Below, in pieces: positions 36,397-45,484 of a stretch of 64,000 bases of DNA. Under the pieces are notes generated by a model. It did no database searches. It saw nothing but the letters and a program-made list of their open reading frames with translations, and was not told where the DNA came from. Location of the stretch: positions 62,001 through 126,000 of the forward strand of contig NZ_JBGKBE010000001.1 in assembly GCF_041358175.1 (NCBI RefSeq). Reading direction: 5' to 3'. Both the position numbers and the translations under genes were made by a program. Each line of letters begins with the position of its first letter. Within the stretch, counting starts at the first letter, position 1. The DNA is from Muriicola sp041358175 (GTDB taxonomy: Bacteria; Bacteroidota; Bacteroidia; Flavobacteriales; Flavobacteriaceae).

Positions 36397-39300
36397 TTAC
36401 ATATTTCTGAATAATTCGAGTCTTTCCCATTTGGTATCAACTTCCTCCTGAGCCTGTTTTAGAAGACTTGCTCCCAGTTCAGGATCATCTTTTACTACCC
36501 TTGTAAAACGAGTTTCCCTGTACATAAAATCTTCAAGGGGTTTGCTGGGTTCCTTCGAATCCAATTTGAACTTTTTACCTTTAGGTTTGGAAGGGTCGAA
36601 TCTAAAGAGCGGCCAGTAACCGGTCTCCACAGCTCTTTCCTGATGCAATGCGCCTTCTTTTAAGTCGTATCCGTGTTCTCCGCAATGAGAGTAAGCAACT
36701 ATAAGGGAAGGTCCGGGATAAGCTGCCGCTTCTTCAATTGCCCTTAGGGTTTGCATGTCCTTGGCTCCAAGTGCAACCTGGGCCACATATACATTTCCGT
36801 AAGAAATCGCTTGTAAAGCCAGGCTTTTTTTACCTGTTCTTTTTCCCGATACGGAAAACTTGGCACTTGCCCCCAGAGGGGTTGCTTTTGAGGTCTGACC
36901 CCCTGTATTAGAGTATACCTCTGTATCCAGAACCATGATATTAATATCTTCTCCGGAAGCAAGCACATGGTCTACGCCTCCATATCCGATATCGTAAGCC
37001 CAGCCATCACCCCCTAGAATCCACACTGCTTTCTTCCGCAGATATTCAGTGAGGTTTAATAATTTATTGGCTTCGGGGAGGTCTTTGTGCTGTGATAAAA
37101 TCTCATTCAACTGATCGAGATGTTGAAACTTCTCCTTCTTTTGTGCTTCATTTTCTTCAGGGTTGTTTAAAATGGATTCCACTAATTCGCTGCCTACAGT
37201 CTCTTCCAGGGATTTCAATAGTCCGACGGCAATTTCCTGTTTTTTAGACAGGGCCAGTTTCATTCCAAAACCAAACTCGGCATTATCTTCAAAGAGCGAA
37301 TTTGCCCAGGCTGGGCCTCTGCCTGCTTCGTTGGTTTTGTAAGGTGTAGTGGGTAAATTACCTCCGTAGATGGAAGAACAACCCGTAGCATTCGCAATCA
37401 GAATACTGTCCCCGTATAACTGGGTAAGCATTTTAATATACGGTGTTTCTCCACAGCCGGAACAAGCACCAGAGAATTCGAATAGCGGTTCTAGAAATTG
37501 AGATCCTTTAACATTGGTAATCTGAAGTGCCGTTCTGTCGTAATCGGGTAGTTGCACAAAATAATCCCAATGCTCATTTTCAACTTTATCCACTTCCAGT
37601 TTTTTGTGCATATTGATTGCCTTAAAATCAGGAATCTCCTTGCTTTCCGCCGGGCACACTGCAACGCAAAGATCACATCCCGTGCAGTCTTCGGGTGATA
37701 CCTGAAGAATATAGGACTCGGTTTCTTTTTGGAATGGCCTGCCTTTTGCGGGCGTTCTTTTCAAGGTATCCGGAGCAGATTCAAGCTCATCATTGGAAAC
37801 CACTTTAGCCCGGATGGCCGCATGCGGACAAATAGCGACGCACTTATTACATTGGGTACAGAGGTCTTCACCATCCCATACAGGAATAAAATCAGCAATC
37901 CCTCTCTTTTCATATTGGGTGGTTCCTGTTGGGAAGGTACCATCTACAGGAAAATAACTCACCGGAAGTTCATCTCCCCGCCCGGCAAGGATCTTTCCGA
38001 GTACTTCTTTTACAAAGGGATCAGGTTCCCCGGACATAATTGATCTTAGTCCACGTGTAGCCGTAACCTTAGTGGGATACTCCACTTTTTCCAAATGCTG
38101 AAGAGCAGTATCAACTGCATTGAAATTCATTTTTACCACTTTATCCCCTTTGTGGGAATAAGATTTTACAATGGCGTTTTTTATCTTTTCGATGGCCTCT
38201 TCTTTAGGTAGTATCCCTGAAATGGCAAAGAAGCAAGTTTGCAGTACCGTGTTGGTTCGTTTCCCAAGTTTGGCGGCCTGAGCGACCTTAGTGGCATCAA
38301 TAACATAGAAATTCAATTGATTTTCTATGATCTCCTGCTGCATCACCTTGGGTAATTGATCCCAGATTTCATCCCTGGAGAAAGGAGAATTTAAAAGGAA
38401 AGTCCCTCCTTTTTTGATATGGTTTAAAATATCGTATTTCTCTATAAAATTAAACTGGTGGCACGCTATAAAATCAGCTGTATTGATCAGGTACGAAGAG
38501 TGCACAGGATCAGGTCCGAATCTCAGATGTGAAATGGTCTGAGCCCCGGCTTTCTTGGAGTCGTACACAAAATATCCCTGCACATAGTTATCAGTAGTTT
38601 CCCCTATAATTTTTATCGAATTTTTATTTGCCCCAACAGTACCATCAGACCCTAACCCATAAAACATACAGTTAAATGTCGTTTTCTTGGTATTGAATAC
38701 AGGGTTGTAATCCAGGCTTGTGTGGCCCAGATCGTCATTGATTCCAATAGTGAAATGGTTTTTTGGTTTAGCTTTAAGCAATTCATCATAGATACCTTTT
38801 ACCATCGCCGGATTGAATTCCTTGGACGAGAGTCCATATCTTCCCCCTATTATTTCAGGCATTTCCCTGTCGCTTTCAACAAAGGCGGTGACGACATCCA
38901 GATAGAGCGGTTCTCCAATACTACCGGGTTCCTTCGTCCTGTCAAGGACTGCAATTTTCTTAACCGTTTCGGGTAACTTATTTAGCAGATATTCCACAGA
39001 AAATGGTCGATATAGTCGAACAAATACAGCACCAACGCGCTCATCCTGTTCCAACAGAGTATCCACGGTTTCCCTCACTGCACCTTCACCCGAGCCCATA
39101 ATGACGATAACCCTTTCCGCTTCCGGATGGCCCACATAATCGAACAGATGATATCTTCGGCCTGTATGGGAATAAAATTCATCCATGACCTCCATAACTA
39201 CTTCAGGTACTTTGTCGTAATGGGGATTGGCAGCTTCCCTGGCCTGGAAGAAAACATCGGGGTTCTGAGATGTCCCCCTTACTACAGGGTGATCCGGATC

Positions 39301-39930
39301 TAAGGACCTCATCTTGTGTTCTTCAATTTTGTCATCAGGAATCATAGCTTTGATCACCTCATCGGAAATAGAATCAATCTTTGAGATTTCATGTGAGGTT
39401 CGGAATCCATCAAAAATATTTAGAAATGGTACCCGCGTTTTCAAAGTTACAACCTGTGAGATCAGGGCAAAATCCATAGCCTCCTGAACAGAACCTCCAA
39501 AAAGCATTGAGAATCCCGTTTGTCTTGTAGCCATAACGTCAGAATGGTCACCAAAAATAGACAAGGCATGAGTAGCCACTGTCCTTGCTGCCACATGGAT
39601 GACTGCTGGTAACAATTCCCCTGCAATCTTGTACATATTCGGGATCATCAATAACAAACCCTGAGAAGCCGTAAAGGTTGTGGTGAGCGCCCCGGCCTGT
39701 AAAGAGCCATGAACGGCACCTGCGGCACCTCCTTCGCTTTGCATTTCCACAATTCTTGGAACATTACCCCAAATATTTTTCTGTCCTTCGGAACTAAACA
39801 CATCTACATGTTCTCCCATTGGTGAAGCAGGGGTAATGGGATATATGGCACATACTTCGTTCGTTTTATGAGCTATTCTGGCAACAGCCTCATTGGCATC
39901 ACATATTAATTTTGGAAATTCATTTTTCAT
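36397..39930 (-). CDS. nifJ: Pyruvate:ferredoxin (flavodoxin) oxidoreductase, single-chain
   Basis: A 1177-residue one-chain PFOR that oxidatively decarboxylates pyruvate to acetyl-CoA and CO2 and reduces ferredoxin. Order of domains: N-terminal pyrimidine-binding domain with YPITPASPMGEHVD, gamma-like middle domain, two 4Fe-4S clusters (Cys691/694/697/701 in CTQCNKCVAIC and Cys749/752/755/759 in CTGCDLCVAVC), a third-cluster CSGCGE segment, and the TPP-binding region near residues 975-1015 (GGDGWAYDIGYGG, then SNTGGQ). All expected Cys residues are present. Length is normal for the family. It has its own FNR-type promoter and a leader of roughly 110 bases. The enzyme is oxygen-sensitive in most species, so regulated expression makes sense. 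Confidence 0.97.
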   Translation of the reverse strand: MKNEFPKLICDANEAVARIAHKTNEVCAIYPITPASPMGEHVDVFSSEGQKNIWGNVPRIVEMQSEGGAAGAVHGSLQAGALTTTFTASQGLLLMIPNMYKIAGELLPAVIHVAARTVATHALSIFGDHSDVMATRQTGFSMLFGGSVQEAMDFALISQVVTLKTRVPFLNIFDGFRTSHEISKIDSISDEVIKAMIPDDKIEEHKMRSLDPDHPVVRGTSQNPDVFFQAREAANPHYDKVPEVVMEVMDEFYSHTGRRYHLFDYVGHPEAERVIVIMGSGEGAVRETVDTLLEQDERVGAVFVRLYRPFSVEYLLNKLPETVKKIAVLDRTKEPGSIGEPLYLDVVTAFVESDREMPEIIGGRYGLSSKEFNPAMVKGIYDELLKAKPKNHFTIGINDDLGHTSLDYNPVFNTKKTTFNCMFYGLGSDGTVGANKNSIKIIGETTDNYVQGYFVYDSKKAGAQTISHLRFGPDPVHSSYLINTADFIACHQFNFIEKYDILNHIKKGGTFLLNSPFSRDEIWDQLPKVMQQEIIENQLNFYVIDATKVAQAAKLGKRTNTVLQTCFFAISGILPKEEAIEKIKNAIVKSYSHKGDKVVKMNFNAVDTALQHLEKVEYPTKVTATRGLRSIMSGEPDPFVKEVLGKILAGRGDELPVSYFPVDGTFPTGTTQYEKRGIADFIPVWDGEDLCTQCNKCVAICPHAAIRAKVVSNDELESAPDTLKRTPAKGRPFQKETESYILQVSPEDCTGCDLCVAVCPAESKEIPDFKAINMHKKLEVDKVENEHWDYFVQLPDYDRTALQITNVKGSQFLEPLFEFSGACSGCGETPYIKMLTQLYGDSILIANATGCSSIYGGNLPTTPYKTNEAGRGPAWANSLFEDNAEFGFGMKLALSKKQEIAVGLLKSLEETVGSELVESILNNPEENEAQKKEKFQHLDQLNEILSQHKDLPEANKLLNLTEYLRKKAVWILGGDGWAYDIGYGGVDHVLASGEDINIMVLDTEVYSNTGGQTSKATPLGASAKFSVSGKRTGKKSLALQAISYGNVYVAQVALGAKDMQTLRAIEEAAAYPGPSLIVAYSHCGEHGYDLKEGALHQERAVETGYWPLFRFDPSKPKGKKFKLDSKEPSKPLEDFMYRETRFTRVVKDDPELGASLLKQAQEEVDTKWERLELFRNM

Positions 39931-39973
39931 GATAGTCTATTTTCATTATTTGCCTATAAAAGGATATATAAAG

Positions 39974-39989
39974 CAGCATCCACATGCTG
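39974..39989. repeat. Inverted repeat in the nifJ 5' leader
   Basis: CAGCAT and ATGCTG flank CCAC, giving a six-base-pair hairpin about 44 bases upstream of the nifJ ATG within the predicted untranslated leader. An overlapping alternative pairing (CCACA/TGTGG) exists. Could influence translation or mRNA stability; no T-run follows. Confidence 0.35.
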
Positions 39990-40046
39990 TGGTGAGTGAC
40001 ATATAAAAAATATTGGTAAGCATATTTTGCAGTCTCCTGATCTTGT

Positions 40047-40089
40047 TAAAAGTAAGATTCTGATTAGGGGTAAACTATGACATTTATCA
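40047..40089 (-). promoter_or_regulatory. FNR-type operator plus -7 core upstream of nifJ
   Basis: Minus strand: TGATAAATGTCA (40078-40089), exactly 23 bases, then TACTTTTA (40047-40054). The 17 bases around the palindrome (ACTATGACATTTATCAG on the plus strand) are identical to those at the tonB operator. The transcription start would be near 40042, giving a long leader before the ATG at 39930. Confidence 0.75.
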
Positions 40090-40169
40090 GGTGAAAAATA
40101 TCAATATCGTCGGTTGATTTTCTGGTAGGTTAGACCTTTATTCCGAGCGATTGAAGGAAATTATGTACC

Positions 40170-40208
40170 AAAAAAATCACCCTTTATTTCATAACAATAA
40201 AGGGTGAT
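40170..40208 (-). terminator. Rho-independent terminator of fdx
   Basis: A 13-bp perfect stem (ATCACCCTTTATT / AATAAAGGGTGAT) with a seven-base loop, followed on the minus strand by a run of T. It lies about 70 bases past the fdx stop codon. Confidence 0.88.
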
Positions 40209-40279
40209 ACTTTGCTAAAAAGAAAATCAATGCCCTCTAAAACATTGGATTTTTATAGCCGGGCTTATTGCGAATAACA

Positions 40280-40630
40280 TTATTCTCCATGGAGCCAGGC
40301 CTTCTTTTCCAATAGCTGCTCATCAGATTCAACGTGTTCCTCATCAGGGACACAACAATCGACCGGACAAACAGAAGCACATTGAGGCTCATCATGAAAG
40401 CCCTTGCATTCCGTACATTTATCAGGGACTATGTAGTAGAATTCGTCTGATATTGGTTCGTTTTCTGCGTCAGCATCAACTTCCTGGCCACCTGGGGTAT
40501 TTATCATCCCGGATAAGGCCGTCTCATCAGCATAAGACCATTCCTGGTCGGGTTCATATATAGCATTGTTAGGACATTCTGCTATACAGGCATCGCAGTT
40601 AATGCACTCGTCGGTGATGATTATTGCCAT
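40280..40630 (-). CDS. fdx: Dicluster 4Fe-4S ferredoxin
   Basis: A 116-residue low-potential electron carrier. The first cluster motif is CINCDACIAECP near residues 10-21; the second region reads CTECKGFHDEPQCASVCPVDCC, with an insertion between the second and third Cys as in Chromatium/Azotobacter-type bacterial ferredoxins. A polar acidic tail follows. It is divergent from korAB and lies next to nifJ, so it is the natural electron acceptor of PFOR and KorAB and a likely donor to Rnf. It shares one FNR-type palindrome with korA. Confidence 0.93.
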   Translation of the reverse strand: MAIIITDECINCDACIAECPNNAIYEPDQEWSYADETALSGMINTPGGQEVDADAENEPISDEFYYIVPDKCTECKGFHDEPQCASVCPVDCCVPDEEHVESDEQLLEKKAWLHGE

Positions 40631-40655
40631 AACTTATATTTTAGGGATACGCTCG

Positions 40656-40698
40656 CTAAATTAAACTACACAAGCTGCTTTAATAATGATAAATGTCA
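40656..40698 (-). promoter_or_regulatory. FNR-type operator plus -7 core upstream of fdx
   Basis: Minus strand: TGACATTTATCA (40687-40698), exactly 23 bases, then TAATTTAG (40656-40663), 26 bases before the fdx ATG. The palindrome is shared with the divergent korA promoter. Confidence 0.75.
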
Positions 40699-40729
40699 TA
40701 TTTCATTAGCGATTCAAAGGATATATTTA
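40687..40729 (+). promoter_or_regulatory. FNR-type operator plus -7 core upstream of korAB
   Basis: Plus strand: TGATAAATGTCA (40687-40698), exactly 23 bases, then TATATTTA (40722-40729), about 61 bases before the korA ATG. The same palindrome works in mirror image for fdx, with identical spacing on both sides. Confidence 0.75.
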
Positions 40730-40790
40730 ATAAATCTAGAAAAGGAATAGAAAAGGTAATCTGTACTACCAAAATTATAATCAGAATGTG

Positions 40791-42647
40791 ATGAGTATTG
40801 CGAAAATTGAAAAATCAGAAAAAGCTCTGGAGGCTGTGGTTGTGCGCTTTGCAGGAGATTCGGGAGATGGAATGCAGTTAACAGGGTCCCAATTCTCAGA
40901 TACCTCTGCCATGTTTGGGAATGATGTAGCTACTTTTCCAAATTATCCTTCTGAAATACGTGCCCCTCAAGGGAGTCTATACGGGGTTTCAGGATTTCAG
41001 GTCCATATCGGGAGTGTGGAGATCAGTACTCCGGGTGATAATGTTGACCTTTTAGTAGCGATGAATCCCGCAGGTTTAAAAACCAATCTTCACGCCGTTA
41101 AACCCGGGTACGGGATCATCGTGGACACCGATTCATTTACTAAAAAAAATCTGGAAAAGGCACATTATGAATCGAATCCGCTGGAAGATGGAAGTTTAGA
41201 CGAGTATCAGGTAATTGAGGTGAGTATGACCTCCCTTACCAAAGAAGCTCTGAAGGATGTGGCTGGCCTTGATAATAAAACCATCACAAGAACAAAAAAT
41301 ATGTTTGCGCTCGGAATGGTATACTGGATGTATCATCGTTCAAGACAGCACACCATCGATTTTTTTAGAACCAAATTCAAATCCCGGCCTGAACTTATAG
41401 AGGCCAATACCAAAGTGTTGAATGCCGGTTATTACTATTCGGAAACTCTGGAGTTGATTCCGAATGCCTATACTGTAGCTCCTGCTAAAATGCCGTCCGG
41501 CACCTACAGGATTATTATGGGGAACACTGCTACGGCCTGGGGATTTTTGGCCGCAGCGGAAAAATCGGGATTAGAGCTATTCTTAGGGTCTTATCCCATT
41601 ACCCCCGCATCAGAAATCCTTCATGAACTGGTAAAACATAAACATTTTGGAGTGAAGGCCTTACAGGCAGAAGATGAGATCGCCGGCATTAGTTCGGCCA
41701 TTGGTGCCGCTTTTGCAGGAGATCTTGCAATCACAACTACTTCGGGGCCGGGCCTGGCATTAAAAGGAGAAGCACTGGGACTGGCCGTTATGCTCGAGTT
41801 ACCCTTGGTGGTTGTTGATGTGCAACGAGGAGGGCCTTCTACCGGCCTACCCACAAAAACCGAACAATCTGACCTGCTCCAGGCCATGTTCGGCCGAAAC
41901 GGGGAAAGTCCGGTTATCGTAATTGCGGCCAGTACACCTGCAAATTGCTATGATTTTGCCTATGCAGCTTCCAAACTCGCGCTTGAACATATGACCCCCG
42001 TCATCCTGTTGACTGATGGTTATATCGCCAATGGTTCGGCTCCCTGGAAAATCCAGCCCGTATCTGAAATGCCTGATATTACTCCAAGGATCATTTATGG
42101 GGCTGATAGCCAATGGCGTTCTTATAAACGGGATAAAGATACTCTTGCCCGCGACTGGGCAATTCCGGGAACTAAAGGCCTGGAACATCGTATTGGTGGT
42201 CTGGAAAAAGACCAGACAACCGGAGAGGTTTCCTATGATCCTGAAAACCATCAATATATGACAGATATCAGGGCAGAAAAAATAAAACGGGTACAAAACG
42301 AGATTCCTGAACTTCAGCCGAAGTTCGCACAAAAAGGTGATCTCCTGGTAGTTGGTTGGGGAGGTACTTTCGGCACCCTGTATGCTGCAGTTAAAGAAAT
42401 GAAACAACAGGGAGTTGAGGGTATTGGCCTTGCGCATTTTAATTATATCAATCCCCTTCCAAAGAACACAGCAGAAGTACTTCGAAATTTTAAAAAGATT
42501 GTTGTATGTGAACTGAATTCAGGTCAGTTTGCCTCTCTTCTGCGAATGAATTTTGAGAATATCCCCTTCCTCCAATTCAATAAGGTTCAGGGCCTTCCAT
42601 TTGGAAATGTGGAATTAACAGAAAAGTTTAAAGAACTCTTAGGATAA
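40791..42647 (+). CDS. korA: 2-oxoacid:ferredoxin oxidoreductase, alpha (gamma-alpha fused) subunit
   Basis: About 618 residues, started at the ATG at 40791; a GTG directly before it is a possible alternative. Residues about 15-195 are the gamma-type domain (RFAGDSGDGMQLTG, then ATFPNYPSEIRAPQGSLYG), fused to the alpha-type pyrimidine-binding domain (GSYPITPASEILHEL, then TTTSGPGLALKGEALGLAVM and RGGPSTGLPTKTEQSDL) and a C-terminal transketolase-like domain. The protein couples oxidative decarboxylation of 2-oxoglutarate or a related 2-oxoacid to ferredoxin reduction together with KorB. The 2-oxoglutarate preference is the usual assignment for this two-subunit type; branched-chain or pyruvate activity is not excluded. 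Co-transcribed with korB (two-base gap). Confidence 0.93.
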   Translation: MSIAKIEKSEKALEAVVVRFAGDSGDGMQLTGSQFSDTSAMFGNDVATFPNYPSEIRAPQGSLYGVSGFQVHIGSVEISTPGDNVDLLVAMNPAGLKTNLHAVKPGYGIIVDTDSFTKKNLEKAHYESNPLEDGSLDEYQVIEVSMTSLTKEALKDVAGLDNKTITRTKNMFALGMVYWMYHRSRQHTIDFFRTKFKSRPELIEANTKVLNAGYYYSETLELIPNAYTVAPAKMPSGTYRIIMGNTATAWGFLAAAEKSGLELFLGSYPITPASEILHELVKHKHFGVKALQAEDEIAGISSAIGAAFAGDLAITTTSGPGLALKGEALGLAVMLELPLVVVDVQRGGPSTGLPTKTEQSDLLQAMFGRNGESPVIVIAASTPANCYDFAYAASKLALEHMTPVILLTDGYIANGSAPWKIQPVSEMPDITPRIIYGADSQWRSYKRDKDTLARDWAIPGTKGLEHRIGGLEKDQTTGEVSYDPENHQYMTDIRAEKIKRVQNEIPELQPKFAQKGDLLVVGWGGTFGTLYAAVKEMKQQGVEGIGLAHFNYINPLPKNTAEVLRNFKKIVVCELNSGQFASLLRMNFENIPFLQFNKVQGLPFGNVELTEKFKELLG

Positions 42648-42649
42648 TC

Positions 42650-43660
42650 ATGGAAACACTTGAAAATAAATACACCTATAAGGATTTTGCGAGCGATCAG
42701 GAGGTAAGATGGTGTCCGGGATGTGATGATTATGTCATCCTGAGAGCCATGCAGAATGCGCTGCCACAAGTGGGGATAAAAAAGGAAAATGTAGTATTTA
42801 TCTCGGGAATAGGATGCTCATCGCGCTTTCCCTACTATATGGACACCTATGGCATGCACGGTATCCATGGAAGGGCCCCGGCAATTGCTTCGGGGGTTAA
42901 ATTGGCAAATCCTGAGCTTAGCGTATGGGTTATCACCGGGGATGGAGATGCAATGGCCATCGGAGGCAACCACTTTATTCACGTCCTCAGGCGCAACCTC
43001 GACATGAACATTGTTCTTTTTAACAATGAGATTTATGGCCTTACCAAGGGGCAATTCTCACCTACATCCCTTGTTGGGCAGCGGACCAAATCCTCGCCCT
43101 ACGGGAATACTCAACCCCCTTTTCTTCCGGGGGAACTGGCGATTGGAGCACAGGCCCGATTTTACGCCAGGGTAGGTGGCAACACCCCGAAAGAAATGAC
43201 ACAGGTATTTATTGAAGCTGCAAAATTTAAAGGTACTTCCCTTATTGAAGTTCTTCAGAATTGCGTCATATTTAATGACGGAGCATTTGCTAAATACACA
43301 GACAAGAAAGTAAGGGCAGACAAACAATTATTCGTAGAACACGGCAAACCTATGATTTTTGGAAAGGAAAGAAACAAAGGCTTGGTGTTAAACGGACTTA
43401 AATTAGAAGTTGTGACCCTTGGGGAAGAAGGAATTCAAGAGGCTGATCTTCTGGTACACAATGCAGAACTGGAGGATCCCACCCTGCATCAAATGCTGAT
43501 CAGAATGGAATATCCCCTGGTCACTGGAATAATCAGAAGGTTTCCGGATGTGACTTTTGAAGAAAGGGTTGATGACCTGACCAGAAAAGTGAGAACCGAT
43601 TCTAAATTTACAAAGACCGATGACCTCTTCTTTTCAGGGGAGACCTATGAGGTAGAGTGA
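42650..43660 (+). CDS. korB: 2-oxoacid:ferredoxin oxidoreductase, beta (TPP-binding) subunit
   Basis: A 336-residue partner of KorA carrying thiamine diphosphate and one 4Fe-4S cluster. RWCPGCDDYVIL supplies two cluster Cys, GIGCSSRFPYY another, and VITGDGDAMAIGGNH with FNNEIYGLTKGQ forms the TPP/Mg site. The C-terminal part contains further conserved segments (QNCVIFNDGAF). It follows korA by two bases and ends tail to tail with rnfA, 34 bases apart. Confidence 0.95.
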   Translation: METLENKYTYKDFASDQEVRWCPGCDDYVILRAMQNALPQVGIKKENVVFISGIGCSSRFPYYMDTYGMHGIHGRAPAIASGVKLANPELSVWVITGDGDAMAIGGNHFIHVLRRNLDMNIVLFNNEIYGLTKGQFSPTSLVGQRTKSSPYGNTQPPFLPGELAIGAQARFYARVGGNTPKEMTQVFIEAAKFKGTSLIEVLQNCVIFNDGAFAKYTDKKVRADKQLFVEHGKPMIFGKERNKGLVLNGLKLEVVTLGEEGIQEADLLVHNAELEDPTLHQMLIRMEYPLVTGIIRRFPDVTFEERVDDLTRKVRTDSKFTKTDDLFFSGETYEVE

Positions 43661-43694
43661 TCACGCTAAATTGATCCGGGAGACAGCGATTATT

Positions 43695-44270
43695 TTAAAC
43701 CAGTCCGGCAAAACCCAGAAACGCCAGAGACAGTAATCCGGCTACCAAGAGATTGATGGGTACGCCCTTCATCCCTTCAGGGATATCGGCCAACTCTAAA
43801 AACTCCCGTATACTGGCAAAAACAATCAGGGCCAGTCCAAATCCTATCGCACTTGAAAAAGAAAAAAATACCGCTTTTAACAAAGTGCTATCCTCCATTC
43901 CCAGAGCCAGGATAGCAACTCCCAGAACGGCGCAATTGGTGGTGATCAAAGGTAGAAATACTCCTAAGGCCTGATATAAGGGTGGACTTACTTTTTTTAA
44001 AATGATCTCTACCATCTGTACAAGGGCCGCAATTACCAGGATAAAAGTTATAGTCCTCAGATAATCCAGTTCAAAAGGTACAAGGACATATTGATGTAAG
44101 AGATAGGTAACTGTTGTTGCTATGGTCATCACAAACATGACCGCCCCTGACATACCCACAGAGGTGGATATTTTGTTGGAAACACCCAGAAAAGGGCAAA
44201 TCCCAAGAAATTGGGACAAGACGATATTGTTTACAAAAACAGCACCAATAAGGATAACAAAATATTCCAT
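43695..44270 (-). CDS. rnfA: Rnf electron transport complex subunit A
   Basis: A 191-residue inner-membrane subunit with six hydrophobic helices. NNIVLSQFLGICPFLGVS and LPLITTNCAVLGVAI place one Cys in each half, the pair that binds an iron centre with RnfE in the membrane. Last gene of the rseC-rnfBCDGEA operon, one base after rnfE. Confidence 0.95.
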   Translation of the reverse strand: MEYFVILIGAVFVNNIVLSQFLGICPFLGVSNKISTSVGMSGAVMFVMTIATTVTYLLHQYVLVPFELDYLRTITFILVIAALVQMVEIILKKVSPPLYQALGVFLPLITTNCAVLGVAILALGMEDSTLLKAVFFSFSSAIGFGLALIVFASIREFLELADIPEGMKGVPINLLVAGLLSLAFLGFAGLV

Positions 44271-44271
44271 T

Positions 44272-44877
44272 TTATGCGACTTTTTGGGTTAGTCTGTTAA
44301 ACAGAATGGCGAGATAGGCCAGGGCTATAAATGCTCCCGGAGGAAGTATAAAAAGAATCAATGTGTTGGCTTCCTCAGAGACAAATCTGAATTCAAACAG
44401 GCTTCCATTTCCAAGGATTTCCCGGGTTGCCCCTAAAACCGTAAGGGCAATGACAAAACCCAGTCCCATTCCTACCGCATCCACTACAGACGAGGCAAGG
44501 TCGTTTTTCGAGGCGAAAGCCTCCGCCCTGCCAAGGATCAGACAGTTGACCACAATTAGGGGTATAAAAATCCCTAATTGCTCGTATAAAAAAGGGATAT
44601 AGGCTTCCAGAACCATTTCCACCACGGTAACAAAAGAAGCTATTATAACAATAAAGGCAGGTATCCTGACCTTATTTGGGATATGGGATTTGATAAGCGA
44701 TACTACAATATTTGACATCAGTAAAACAAAAAGGGTAGCCACGCCCATACCCAGACCATTAAAAGCTGATGACGTTACACCAAGAGTAGGACACATCCCA
44801 AGTAGCATCACAAAAACCGGATTCTCCTTTATAAGGCCTTTTAAAAAATTTTGCTTCTGGTCTATTGGTTTACTCAT
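44272..44877 (-). CDS. rnfE: Rnf electron transport complex subunit E
   Basis: A 201-residue integral membrane subunit homologous to RnfA in inverted-topology pairs. KENPVFVMLLGMCPTLGVTSSA and IPLIVVNCLILGRAEAFA carry the conserved Cys residues; GATREILGNGSLF is typical of RnfE rather than RnfA. It lies between rnfG (four-base gap) and rnfA. Confidence 0.95.
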   Translation of the reverse strand: MSKPIDQKQNFLKGLIKENPVFVMLLGMCPTLGVTSSAFNGLGMGVATLFVLLMSNIVVSLIKSHIPNKVRIPAFIVIIASFVTVVEMVLEAYIPFLYEQLGIFIPLIVVNCLILGRAEAFASKNDLASSVVDAVGMGLGFVIALTVLGATREILGNGSLFEFRFVSEEANTLILFILPPGAFIALAYLAILFNRLTQKVA

Positions 44878-44881
44878 CCAT

Positions 44882-45484
44882 CTACCGCTTAGAGTTAGAA
44901 ATTGAATTTTTATTGGTTAAAAAGGTGTCAAATGCCTGTTGCGTTGCTTCGGAAAAAGCCCGGGAACTAATTGTTGCTCCGGCCAGGGCATCCACCTCTC
45001 CCCCATCCTTTTTCACTTTCAGATCAAAGGTCTCCGGGTTTTTATTCCGGAATTGCCGCAGGAATTTCTCTCCTTTCATTTTTGTTCCAAGACCGGGTGT
45101 CTCTTTCTGTTCTAAAACTATAATGTCTCTTATATGCCCGTCCGGATTAAAGCCTACCATCAACTTTACAATTCCACTATACCCTTTCTCGGAATAGCCG
45201 GTAACGGCTGCTCCCAAAAATGTGCTGTCCATATAGGCAGGGTAGATGGAGGTACTGTCTCTTAGTTCTTTCTGCTTCAAGCGAATCACCTCTGCCACAG
45301 GCTCATTGTTAAGCTGAGGAAGTACTGCGCTAAGCGCCTTCTCTACCCTCGCAAGGCGGGCCCTGGCTTTGGGTTCCAGGGTAAGATCATTTACATAGCC
45401 AAGGGAAAGACCCGCTACCAGGGTGATGATTAGAAGAACAACCACCATATTGAATAATGTCGATTCTTTCTTTTTCACAGTCAC
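44882..45484 (-). CDS. rnfG: Rnf electron transport complex subunit G (covalent FMN)
   Basis: A 200-residue periplasmic flavoprotein with an N-terminal membrane anchor (about 10-30). The flavinylation motif is DALAGATISS, with T171 as the FMN-phosphoester threonine. The start is a GTG that overlaps the rnfD stop (GTGA), the usual coupling of this operon; no ATG is near. The GYSGIVKLMVGF region is the FMN-binding domain core. Confidence 0.94.
   Translation of the reverse strand: MTVKKKESTLFNMVVVLLIITLVAGLSLGYVNDLTLEPKARARLARVEKALSAVLPQLNNEPVAEVIRLKQKELRDSTSIYPAYMDSTFLGAAVTGYSEKGYSGIVKLMVGFNPDGHIRDIIVLEQKETPGLGTKMKGEKFLRQFRNKNPETFDLKVKKDGGEVDALAGATISSRAFSEATQQAFDTFLTNKNSISNSKR

Larger units (their letters stand above)
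39931..40279. other. 350-base intergenic region between nifJ and fdx
   Basis: No gene is supported here. From right to left (both flanking genes are on the minus strand) it contains the fdx terminator (40170-40208), the nifJ FNR-type promoter (40047-40089) and a roughly 110-base nifJ leader containing the inverted repeat CAGCAT-CCAC-ATGCTG (39974-39989). Nothing else was recognised. Confidence 0.7.

Noticed and set aside
40092..40103. TGAAAAATATCA next to the nifJ operator as a second site
   Set aside because: It fits TGA-N6-TCA but the inner bases are not self-complementary and no core is placed at 23 bases; possibly chance in AT-rich DNA.
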